NCBI GenBank assembly: GCA_021414005.1
Contig: JAIOPH010000013.1
Coordinates: 270,541-334,540, forward strand
DNA from: Chthoniobacter sp.
GTDB taxonomy: Bacteria; Verrucomicrobiota; Verrucomicrobiia; Chthoniobacterales; Chthoniobacteraceae
Direction: 5' to 3'
Length of the DNA stretch: 64,000 nucleotides
Every line of letters starts with the position of its first letter. The stretch's first letter is position 1. Below are positions 7,696 through 15,530 of the stretch, piece after piece. The position numbers were made by a program, and so were the translations under genes. Under the pieces are notes generated by a model. That model had not been told where the DNA came from. It was given only the letters and a program-made list of their open reading frames with translations, and searched no databases.

Positions 7696-9618
7696 ATGTT
7701 CGTCTATCCCACGACATACGACGTGATCGTCATCGGGGCTGGTCATGCCGGGATTGAGGCGGCAATGGCTTCTGCCCGTCTCGGCTGCACGACCCTGATA
7801 CTGACGCAGAATCTCGATTCCGTCGGGCAAATGTCCTGCAACCCGGCAATCGGTGGCCAGGCGAAGGGGCAAATCGTCCGTGAGATCGATGCACTAGGCG
7901 GCGTCATGGGACTGAACACGGACGCGACGAGCATTCAGTTTCGGATGCTCAATTCCACCAAGGGCCCCAGCGTCCGCTCGCCGCGAGCGCAGTGCGACAA
8001 GAAGGCGTATCAGTTTCGCGCCAAAGCCATGCTGGAACGCCAGGAGCATCTCGATCTAAAGCAAGGCAACGCCGTGCGCATCCTCGTGGAAGATAACGGC
8101 GCGTGCGGCGTTGAAACCAATCTCGGGTTGCGATTCAACGGGAGGGCGATCGTCATCACCACCGGTACTTTCATGCGCGGACTCCTTCATGTTGGGCTGC
8201 AAAACCAAGCGGGCGGGCGGATGGGAGACGGCTTCTCTACCCTCAGCGACAGCCTGAAAGAGCTGGGTTTCGAAGTGGGGCGGTTCAAGACCGGCACCCC
8301 CTGCCGCCTGCATGGCAGGACGATCGATTTTGCTGCTTGCGAGCAGCAAGATGGCGACAACCCCCCTCTCCCTTTCTCCTATCTCCCCGAAGTGCTTATC
8401 CGCGAGAAGCACGACATCTTTTCTCTGAACCACTGGATGGATGGCGTGTTCCATGTGGAACAGTTGCCCTGCTGGGTCACCCACACCAACAGTCGCGTGC
8501 ACGATATCATTCGGACCAACCTTGATAAGTCTCCGCTATACGCAGGTAAAATCGAGGGCGTGGGTCCCCGCTACTGCCCTTCCATCGAGGACAAAGTTGT
8601 AAGGTTTGCGGAAAAAACAGCTCATCAAATCTTTCTTGAGCCTGAGGGGCGGCACACGGAGGAATATTACGTCAACGGCGTATCGACCAGTCTTCCGATG
8701 GACACGCAGTATGCGTTCATCCGTAGCATTCCGGGTTTGGAGAACGCAGAAATTATGCGGCCCGGTTATGCCGTGGAATACGACTATTGCCCGCCCACAC
8801 AACTCAATCACTCACTCGAAACGCAGCGTGTTGCGAACCTCTATTTCGCAGGACAGATCAACGGCACTTCCGGTTACGAGGAGGCAGGTGCCCAGGGATT
8901 GGTCGCTGGCGCTAATGCCGCCCTCAAGATATTGGGCAAACCACCGCTACATCTTTCCCGTTCTGATGCCTACATCGGCGTGCTGATTGATGATCTCGTG
9001 ACGAAGGGAACCTCCGAGCCATACCGTATGTTCACCAGCCGCGCAGAGCACCGGCTCATTCTCCGGCAGGACAATGCCGACCTCCGCGTCACTCCGCTCG
9101 CCCAAGCCTGTGGACTCGTCAGCGCTGCGCGCTGGGAAAAGGTGCAGCGAAAAATTGCCGATTTGGAACAGCTCCGCACCTTCGCCTGCGACACGCGGTT
9201 TGGCGAAACCCGAATCGCCCAGTGGATTCTCCGCCCGGAAAACTCGGTTGAACATCTCCCTGCGGAAATCCGCGCTGGATTCTCCGCCGACCGCTGGGCT
9301 GCCATTGAGATCGAGCTGAAATACGCGGGCTACATCAGCCGCCAGAATGACGCCATTGAGCGCCTCCGGGCGAGTGAGGAGAAACACATCCCGCCGCAAC
9401 TCGATTTTTCCACCCTCTCCGGCCTCCGCGCGGAGACCCGCCAAAAACTCACGCAAATCCGACCCGAAACGCTCGGCCAAGCCTCCCGGATCAGCGGCAT
9501 CACCCCCGCTGACATCGCCCTCCTGTCTGTTCTGATCCAACGTTCGATCTTGCCCGGCTCCTCCCAGCAAGCTGAAACCCCGCAAGTGGCGCAAGAGACC
9601 GATCACGTTGATCCATGA
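7696..9618 (+). CDS. mnmG: tRNA uridine-5-carboxymethylaminomethyl modification enzyme MnmG (GidA)
   Basis: A 640-aa FAD-dependent enzyme. The N-terminal dinucleotide-binding motif is VIGAGHAGIEAA. The family signatures GQMSCNPAIGGQAKG, the STKGPSVRSPRAQ segment and the C-terminal GSEPYRMFTSRAEHRL-type segment (here TSEPYRMFTSRAEHR) are present. With MnmE it installs the carboxymethylaminomethyl group at wobble U34. The start at ATG 7696 gives the family N-terminus; the longer open frame upstream overlaps cdd and has no homology. It is convergent with the cysteine desulfurase gene. Confidence 0.96.
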   Translation: MFVYPTTYDVIVIGAGHAGIEAAMASARLGCTTLILTQNLDSVGQMSCNPAIGGQAKGQIVREIDALGGVMGLNTDATSIQFRMLNSTKGPSVRSPRAQCDKKAYQFRAKAMLERQEHLDLKQGNAVRILVEDNGACGVETNLGLRFNGRAIVITTGTFMRGLLHVGLQNQAGGRMGDGFSTLSDSLKELGFEVGRFKTGTPCRLHGRTIDFAACEQQDGDNPPLPFSYLPEVLIREKHDIFSLNHWMDGVFHVEQLPCWVTHTNSRVHDIIRTNLDKSPLYAGKIEGVGPRYCPSIEDKVVRFAEKTAHQIFLEPEGRHTEEYYVNGVSTSLPMDTQYAFIRSIPGLENAEIMRPGYAVEYDYCPPTQLNHSLETQRVANLYFAGQINGTSGYEEAGAQGLVAGANAALKILGKPPLHLSRSDAYIGVLIDDLVTKGTSEPYRMFTSRAEHRLILRQDNADLRVTPLAQACGLVSAARWEKVQRKIADLEQLRTFACDTRFGETRIAQWILRPENSVEHLPAEIRAGFSADRWAAIEIELKYAGYISRQNDAIERLRASEEKHIPPQLDFSTLSGLRAETRQKLTQIRPETLGQASRISGITPADIALLSVLIQRSILPGSSQQAETPQVAQETDHVDP

Positions 9619-9701
9619 GTGTAACACGTCGCGCCGACCAAGGTCCCGTTTGTATCACATTTGCTATTGGCTCGTGTTGAGCGGCTAAGCACCGCCAAAA
9701 G

Positions 9702-10826
9702 TCACCGCGCGGAGACCTCACCAAAAGCCTGGCTCACCCCCTCACTCAACCGAAGCCAATCCTCCCGACTGGTTTCCCAGCCGCTACTGAAGCGCAGCAC
9801 GCGCGAGGCTTCGTCGCTCGCGAATCCCATTCCCGCGAGAACGTGGGAAGTCTCCTCCTTTCCGCTCGCACACGCCGACCCCGTTGAAACGGCAAAACCC
9901 AGTTTGTCGAGTTTCACAACCCAGCGCTGGCGGGATTCCAGAACCTCAGGCATTAGCACCGAGACTGTGTTCCAGAGACGGTCACTCGAAGTTCCGAGAA
10001 TCTGAATGTCCGGCAGTTTTCCGACTATTCGCGTTTCAAATTCGGTGCGCCATTCCAAGCGCTGCGCTGTGGCGTCTTGCGCTAGGGCCATTTCACGTTC
10101 CTCAAGTGCCTCAACCATGGCGAGCACACCTGCCACGTTTTCGGTACCGGCCCGCTGTCCATCCTCTTGCGGTCCACCGACGAGTAGTGGACGCAATTTG
10201 GACGAGCATTTAATGAAGCCTACGCCGAGCGGCCCGCCAAACTTATGAGCGCAACCGATCATATAATCGCATTTGCCAAGTCCGGCGGAAGGCAATTTAC
10301 CGATCCACTGTGCGGCATCGCAGAAAAGCGGAACACCACGCTCGCGGGAGAGCGCCAGAGCCTCGCGCCAAGGTTGCAGCACTCCCGTTTCGTTGTTTGC
10401 CGCCATTATTGAAATGAGTCGCGGGCGCTGCGTTTGCAACCTTTCTGAAATCCAGTCAAGATCGACCACGCCGCTACGGGACACCGGGATAAACCGCACT
10501 GAATTCGGCAGATAGCGCTGCGCGGCGGTGATAACCGCCGGGTGCTCGATCGCTGAAACCCATGTCTCGCCCTCTGCAAAATGGGATGCATGCTGGAGCA
10601 CAGTGTTGCTCCCCTCCGTTGCTCCGCTGGTCCATACAATCTCGCCCGGATCACATCCCACCATCGCCGCTAACCGCTCCCGCGCGTTTGTTAGTGCTGC
10701 TTCGGCCCGCGCTCCGATGCGGTGCGGGCTGGAGGGATTGCCAATAAAACGCTCGACTGCGTTTAACCACGCCTCCTTGGCTACGGTCGAAAGCGGGTGA
10801 CTTGCGTTATGATCGAAGTAGATCAT
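9702..10826 (-). CDS. cysteine desulfurase (NifS/IscS family)
   Basis: A 374-aa PLP enzyme of aminotransferase class V. It has N-terminal YFDHNASHPL, SGATEGSN, the IEHPAV segment, the PLP-lysine region CAHKFGGPLGVGF and the active-site cysteine in VSTGSACASGKEETSHVL. It releases sulfur from cysteine for Fe-S cluster or thio-tRNA biogenesis. No IscU/SufU or regulator lies beside it. It is convergent with mnmG, which also acts on wobble uridine, so tRNA thiolation is a possible link. A short inverted repeat sits just upstream of the start (10829-10854). Confidence 0.93.
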   Translation of the reverse strand: MIYFDHNASHPLSTVAKEAWLNAVERFIGNPSSPHRIGARAEAALTNARERLAAMVGCDPGEIVWTSGATEGSNTVLQHASHFAEGETWVSAIEHPAVITAAQRYLPNSVRFIPVSRSGVVDLDWISERLQTQRPRLISIMAANNETGVLQPWREALALSRERGVPLFCDAAQWIGKLPSAGLGKCDYMIGCAHKFGGPLGVGFIKCSSKLRPLLVGGPQEDGQRAGTENVAGVLAMVEALEEREMALAQDATAQRLEWRTEFETRIVGKLPDIQILGTSSDRLWNTVSVLMPEVLESRQRWVVKLDKLGFAVSTGSACASGKEETSHVLAGMGFASDEASRVLRFSSGWETSREDWLRLSEGVSQAFGEVSAR

Positions 10827-10828
10827 TA

Positions 10829-10854
10829 CGAGAGAAAGCTCGGACGTGCTCTCG
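10829..10854 (-). promoter_or_regulatory. inverted repeat in the leader of the cysteine desulfurase gene
   Basis: CGAGAG at 10829-10834 and CTCTCG at 10849-10854 form a 6-bp stem around a 14-nt loop, ending two bases before the ATG at 10826 on the minus strand. A hairpin here could affect translation initiation, or the site could be an operator. No function is proven. Confidence 0.3.
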
Positions 10855-10927
10855 ACTTAAATGGACACCAAGTTGCCACGCTTCATCCTCCCTTGCCGCC
10901 ATGCCTCCGCATCCCGGCCGCCCGGAG

Positions 10928-11191
10928 CTAGACAACCCGCGTATGAGAATCGTGGCCCGACGTTTCTACATCGGTCCGATGCTCTTCCAACTTTGCCGGT
11001 TCCGGGGCTGGCGGCCGATTAATCTCCCGTTCCACCTCATCCTTTGCCTTGGAAAATTCCCGTACCGCCTGACCCAGCCCCTTTGCGAGTTCGGGAAGTT
11101 TCTTCGCACCGAAAAGCAGCAGCACGATCCCAAAAATGATGATCATGTCCGGGCCGCCGAGATTGAGCAAACTTGCGATATTCATAAACAT
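10928..11191 (-). CDS. tatA: Sec-independent protein translocase TatA/E
   Basis: An 87-aa protein with a single N-terminal transmembrane helix (DMIIIFGIVLLLFGAKKLP). The hinge and amphipathic helix contain the family signature FGAKKLPELAKGLGQAVREF, followed by a charged, Pro-rich tail. TatA oligomers form the pore for folded proteins with twin-arginine signals. A second in-frame ATG two codons in is equally possible as the start. Candidate Tat substrates in the window are the DUF1501 and DUF1552 proteins with RR-containing signal peptides. Confidence 0.92.
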   Translation of the reverse strand: MFMNIASLLNLGGPDMIIIFGIVLLLFGAKKLPELAKGLGQAVREFSKAKDEVEREINRPPAPEPAKLEEHRTDVETSGHDSHTRVV

Positions 11192-11279
11192 TTGGGTTGT
11201 GAGTTGGAACTAACACCCCGAGGGGGAAGTTGCAACGGACATTCTAATCACCACCAGCGTGCGAAATCGTTAGGACGAT

Positions 11280-12053
11280 TCACCGCAGCAGCGCCGCCGC
11301 TTCCTGTGGGCTTGGAAGGCCCCAGGCTTTCCACTTTGCCTCATACTCGCCGCGGGGCAGCAGGGCGTAATGCGGGCGCTGCTCGGCGCGCAGCCACTTG
11401 ATCAGGTTCACGAGATTCCCCTCAGCCATTGTGGTGCAGCCGGCGCTCGGGCGGTCGGGGCCGCGGCGGATGTGGAAAAAGATGGCGCTGCCGGCTCCGG
11501 GCGCGGGTGGGTCGGAGTTGTGCCGGATTTCCACCAGCCAGCGATAGGCGAAATCCCCGTGCCGCATTTTCTGCTTCGCAAACCACGGCGGCGGATTCGC
11601 CGGATCGACCGCTACATGCCGGTTGTAGTCGGGCGAGTTTACATCATCCACCCACGCGTCGCCCGCGCCCACGGTGTGAAAAGGATACTTCGCCCCGGCG
11701 GGCAGCGCCGCGTCGTAGGTGTAGATCGTGCCGATGCGAAACACCCCGCTCGGCGCGCGCCCGTCGCGCTCGACCTTGTGCCTGCCGGGTTCGCCGGTGC
11801 CGAGCACTCCGCGTCCCCAGACCAGCCCGTTCTTTCCATACAGCACCGGCCACGCGGGACCGCTCGCCACCCAGCCCGCGCCCTGGCGGTCGAAACACTG
11901 CAGCCGCCCGGTCGTCGAGTCCCACGTCGGCGCGATGCTGACCACGAGTTGCTTCACCCCATCCAGTTCGCCTGCGAACGCCCTCGCCAGCAGCATGACC
12001 GCGAGCCCCATCAGCCCGAACCCGCGCTTGCTCGCGCGCCTGCGGTTTTGCAT
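11280..12053 (-). CDS. L,D-transpeptidase (YkuD-family) with signal peptide
   Basis: A 257-aa exported protein. The signal peptide starts MQNRRRASKRGFGLMGLAV and ends near RAFA. The catalytic segment HIRRGPDRPSAGCTTM carries the His and the S-x-G-C nucleophile of L,D-transpeptidase domains. These enzymes make 3-3 peptidoglycan cross-links or attach proteins to the wall in the periplasm. The start is placed at the ATG preceding the signal peptide. That ATG lies on the opposite strand of the same CATG tetranucleotide that starts the divergent TPR protein, so there is no intergenic space between the two start codons. Confidence 0.85.
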   Translation of the reverse strand: MQNRRRASKRGFGLMGLAVMLLARAFAGELDGVKQLVVSIAPTWDSTTGRLQCFDRQGAGWVASGPAWPVLYGKNGLVWGRGVLGTGEPGRHKVERDGRAPSGVFRIGTIYTYDAALPAGAKYPFHTVGAGDAWVDDVNSPDYNRHVAVDPANPPPWFAKQKMRHGDFAYRWLVEIRHNSDPPAPGAGSAIFFHIRRGPDRPSAGCTTMAEGNLVNLIKWLRAEQRPHYALLPRGEYEAKWKAWGLPSPQEAAALLR

Positions 12054-13902
12054 GGTCGTCGTCTTGAAGAAGCTCCCGCGCTCCGTTGCCATCGTTGTCA
12101 TCATAGCGGCGACGTTTCTCGTTTACTGGCCCGCCCTGCGCAACGGTTTTGTCTGGGACGACACCGCCCTGTGTTTTCGCGACCCGCTCATCCGCAGTTG
12201 GCGGCTCATTCCCGAAGGCTTCCGCCACTTTCTTTTCCTCGACGCCACCGCCTCGGAATTCTACCGCCCGCTTCAGCGCCTCACCTTCACCGCCGACTAC
12301 CAGCTCTACTCCTTCGCGCAGTCGTGGGGCTGGCATCTCACCAGCATCCTCATCCACGCCGCCGCCGCCGTGACGCTCTGGGCGCTGGTGCGAAAGCTGT
12401 GCGCCACCCACCCGGCCAAGACCCTCACCGACTTCCGCGCCGAATGGCTCGCGCTCGGCGTCGCCGTGCTTTGGGCGATCCATCCGCTACACACCTCGGC
12501 GGTTACTTACATCGCCGGACGCGCCGATCCGCTCGCCGCGCTCTGCGGCTTCGCCGGACTCGCGATCGGTTTGGTGAGTTTGGAAAATGGTCGGCGGTCC
12601 CTGCTCGCGGCTTTGGGCGCGGCGGCCTGCTTTTTCTGCGCCATCCTTTCGAAAGAAGCCGGCTTCTTTGCCCCACTCACCTGGCTACTCATCCTCGCGT
12701 GGCGGCGCGCCTCCTGGCGTCTCTTTGCCCGCTGGCTCGTGCTACTCGCCGTCGTCGTCGGCAGCTACGCCGCGCTCCGTTTCACCGCCGAGCGCACCCC
12801 GCCGCCATCCGCGCCCGTCACACCACCCGCCGTCCGTCCGATCCTCGCTGCGCGCGCCGTAGCCGAATACGCCGGACTCCTCGTCGCCCCGCTCACGCTG
12901 CACATGGAGCGCGATGTCACCACCCGCCCGCAGGAAAGCGTGGAAGCCACCCTCCGCAATGCCCGCCTCCGCGAATACCAAACCCTCCTCGGTGTCGTCC
13001 TCATCCTCGGCCTGCTCGCGTGGGGACACCGCGCACGTCGGCTCGATCCGCTCATCCCGCTCGCGCTCGGCGCATTCCTCGTCGCCTACCTGCCCGTTAG
13101 CAATCTTCTTTCCCTCAATGCCACCGTCGCCGAGCACTGGCTCTACGTGCCCAGTGCCTTTCTCTTTCTCGCCGCCGCCCTCACCCTCGCGCAGAGCCGC
13201 CTGCCCCGCGCCGGAACCGCCGCCGTCCTCGCCGTCTGGTTGCTCCTGCTCGGCACGCGCACTTTCCTCCGCCAGGCGGACTGGCGCGACCAGCGCACCT
13301 TCCTCGAACGCACCATCGCCGCTGGCGGCGACACCCCGCGCATGCGGATGAATCTCGGCAACGTGGAATCCGCCGCCGGCCACCACGAAATCGCCATCGC
13401 GCATTACCGCGAAGCTCTGCGCCGGGCGCGCGACGAGTCGCCGACTGTGCGCGGGATGATCGCCCTCGGCTACGCCAACGTGCTCCTCCGCGCCCGCGAC
13501 TTCCCCGCCGTCCACACCGCCCTCGCCGAGGCCGAAAAAACTCCGCTGCTCGCCGCCGAATGCCGCCGCACCCGCGCCGCGCTCGTCGCTGTGGAACACG
13601 GCAGCGACAGCGGCAATCTCCTGCGCGACGCCCTCGACCTCGCGCCAAACAACTGGGCCATCCGTAAGCGTTACGTCGAATATCTCATCGAGCGCGACGA
13701 CGAGGAGGAAGCCATGCGCGAACTCCGCGACGCCCTCGAGCACCACGCCTTCCGCAGCGAAGCCTGGCAGCTCCTGGGCCAGCTCCTCGAATCCATCAAC
13801 CGCCCCGACCTAGCCCTCAACGCCTACCAAGAAGCCGCCGCCCGCGATGTCCACGACGAGAAAACCCGCGCCCGCCTCCGCCAGCTCATGGTGCCGAAAT
13901 AG
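12052..13902 (+). CDS. multi-pass membrane protein with C-terminal TPR repeats (TMTC/GT-C-like)
   Basis: A 616-aa protein. The N-terminal helix IVVIIAATFLVYWP is followed by a first periplasmic loop with an acidic FVWDD motif, as in GT-C glycosyltransferases, then YRPLQRLT and the HPLHTSAVTYIAGRAD motif characteristic of TMTC-like proteins. About ten hydrophobic helices follow, then TPR-like helices in the last ~170 residues. The family includes eukaryotic O-mannosyltransferases; bacterial members are uncharacterised. It is paralogous in layout to the protein at 56473-58242. A glycosyltransferase role is inference. Confidence 0.75.
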   Translation: MVVVLKKLPRSVAIVVIIAATFLVYWPALRNGFVWDDTALCFRDPLIRSWRLIPEGFRHFLFLDATASEFYRPLQRLTFTADYQLYSFAQSWGWHLTSILIHAAAAVTLWALVRKLCATHPAKTLTDFRAEWLALGVAVLWAIHPLHTSAVTYIAGRADPLAALCGFAGLAIGLVSLENGRRSLLAALGAAACFFCAILSKEAGFFAPLTWLLILAWRRASWRLFARWLVLLAVVVGSYAALRFTAERTPPPSAPVTPPAVRPILAARAVAEYAGLLVAPLTLHMERDVTTRPQESVEATLRNARLREYQTLLGVVLILGLLAWGHRARRLDPLIPLALGAFLVAYLPVSNLLSLNATVAEHWLYVPSAFLFLAAALTLAQSRLPRAGTAAVLAVWLLLLGTRTFLRQADWRDQRTFLERTIAAGGDTPRMRMNLGNVESAAGHHEIAIAHYREALRRARDESPTVRGMIALGYANVLLRARDFPAVHTALAEAEKTPLLAAECRRTRAALVAVEHGSDSGNLLRDALDLAPNNWAIRKRYVEYLIERDDEEEAMRELRDALEHHAFRSEAWQLLGQLLESINRPDLALNAYQEAAARDVHDEKTRARLRQLMVPK

Positions 13903-13968
13903 CCGCGCCCGTAGCGGCGTTAATCCGTTGGACTTCGCCGGGCGTAAAGCCTACCCAAACTTCTCCTG

Positions 13969-14781
13969 ATGCTCGCTAAACCTGACAGTGCCCTCGTCAT
14001 CGTCGGCCACGGCTCGACCGTGAACCCGGACTCCAGCGCGCCCACTTTCGATCACGCCGAGGCGCTGCGGGTGCGCGGGGTTTTTGGCGAGGTGCATTGC
14101 GCGTTTTGGAAAGAGGAGCCGAGCTTCCGGCAGGTGCTGCACATGGTCGGTCGCGACGACATCTACGTGGTGCCCAATTTCATCAGCGAGGGTTACTTCA
14201 CCACGACCGTCATCCCGCGCGAACTCGAACTCGACGGCGCCCTGACGCGGCGCGGCGGGCGCGTCATCAAATACTGCGAGCCGACGGGCAATGACCCGCG
14301 CATGACCGACCTCCTGCTGCGCCGCGCGGCGGAGATCGCGCCGGGGGTCGATCCCGCGCAGACGAGCCTGCTCATCGTCGGGCACGGCACCGGGCTGAAC
14401 GAAAATTCCGCCGTCGCGGCGAAGCGCGAGGTCGAGCGCATCGCGGCGCGCGGGCTCTACGCGGAGGTCCTCAATGCCTACATGGAGGAGGAGCCGCTCA
14501 TCGCGAAATGGGACGAATACTCGACGCAGCCGAACGTCGTCGTCGTCCCGTTTTTCATCTCCGACGGGCTGCACAGCTACGAGGACATCCCCGTGCTGCT
14601 CGGCATCGCCGGCGCCTCGCCGGGCGCGGCCAGCGCGGGCGGGCGGGAGGTTTTCCAACGCAACCCGTATCACCTCCGCGGGCGCACGCTTTTCTACGCG
14701 AGCGCCATCGGCACGGAGCCGCTTTTTGCGGACGTGATTCTGGAGCAGGTCGCGGCTTTCGACGCCGTCCACGCCGCGTGA
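13969..14781 (+). CDS. cbiX: CbiX-family sirohydrochlorin chelatase-like protein
   Basis: A 270-aa protein with two CbiX half-domains. Each starts with the metal-site strand, VIVGHGSTVN near residue 10 and LIVGHGTGLN near residue 130, the histidines being the expected metal ligands. The second half ends in VVVVPFFISDGLHSYEDIP. CbiX/SirB enzymes insert Co or Fe into sirohydrochlorin for cobalamin or siroheme. The 5' end of this gene is copied at 18235-18330. It overlaps the next gene as GTGA, so the two are probably co-translated. No other cobalamin genes are in the window. Confidence 0.85.
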   Translation: MLAKPDSALVIVGHGSTVNPDSSAPTFDHAEALRVRGVFGEVHCAFWKEEPSFRQVLHMVGRDDIYVVPNFISEGYFTTTVIPRELELDGALTRRGGRVIKYCEPTGNDPRMTDLLLRRAAEIAPGVDPAQTSLLIVGHGTGLNENSAVAAKREVERIAARGLYAEVLNAYMEEEPLIAKWDEYSTQPNVVVVPFFISDGLHSYEDIPVLLGIAGASPGAASAGGREVFQRNPYHLRGRTLFYASAIGTEPLFADVILEQVAAFDAVHAA

Positions 14782-15380
14782 GCAGGGACGTGGAAAAAGC
14801 GCTCGCCGACTGGCTGGCGGGCGGCGGGGACCGCATTGGCGAGATCGTGATCGCGCGCGTGCCGGAGGGCTGGGAGCTGCGGCACGCCGAGGACGCCGGG
14901 CACGCCGATCTCGCGCTGCACGCTCAGCCGGAAGCCGCGCGACATTTGGCGAACCTCGACGCGGCGGGAAACTTCCGCCCGCTCAAGACCGTGCCGACGC
15001 TCGTCCGCGGCTGGCGGCTGGTGCTCGGGGACATCGCGGCGGTGCGGCGGGCGCTCGATTATTTCTACCCGGCGATGACCGGCGCCTGGCTCAGCCACAC
15101 GCGCGGCGAGTTGGTGCCGGTGGTCTTGCGCGAGACGCTCGGGCGGCAGACCGGCATGTATCGCGTCACGCAAAAACTCACCGACCCGCAGGCGCGCGAA
15201 CTCATCGACCGCGTCTGCGCCGGCTGCCTGAAGCATCGCCTCTGGGAGATCGCCGCGGCCAACCCCAGCTCCCCCGCTTTCCCCGCCGGCAGCCTCCCGC
15301 TGCTCTGCCACGAAGCCTGCAATCTCCTCGTGGCCCAGGCGCGCGAGGTCGTGAAGAAAGCCGAGCGCGCCGTGACCTGA
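14778..15380 (+). CDS. DR2241-like Fe-S binding partner of CbiX
   Basis: A 200-aa protein starting at a GTG that overlaps the cbiX stop (GTGA); the longer open frame upstream is antisense to nothing but lies inside cbiX and has no homology. Four cysteines near the C-terminus are arranged as VCAGCLKHR and LLCHEACNLL, a likely 4Fe-4S ligand set. CbiX proteins in some bacteria (the Deinococcus DR2241 type) carry such stabilising and Fe-S domains as fusions; here they appear as a separate overlapping gene. It probably forms a complex with the CbiX protein and supplies an Fe-S cluster. The family assignment is from memory and moderate. Confidence 0.6.
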   Translation: MSRDVEKALADWLAGGGDRIGEIVIARVPEGWELRHAEDAGHADLALHAQPEAARHLANLDAAGNFRPLKTVPTLVRGWRLVLGDIAAVRRALDYFYPAMTGAWLSHTRGELVPVVLRETLGRQTGMYRVTQKLTDPQARELIDRVCAGCLKHRLWEIAAANPSSPAFPAGSLPLLCHEACNLLVAQAREVVKKAERAVT

Positions 15381-15530
15381 CCCTAAAATCTGCGAACCCC
15401 TTGAGGACAAGGATGGCGAAGACGAGGATAACGCGAAGCACGAGTAACCGGGAGGAAGCTGGTTATTGCTCGTCGAGAGCTTGCTGGGTGGTTCTGCAAG
15501 ATTGACCCGCCCTGAGGCAGGGTTCACCTT

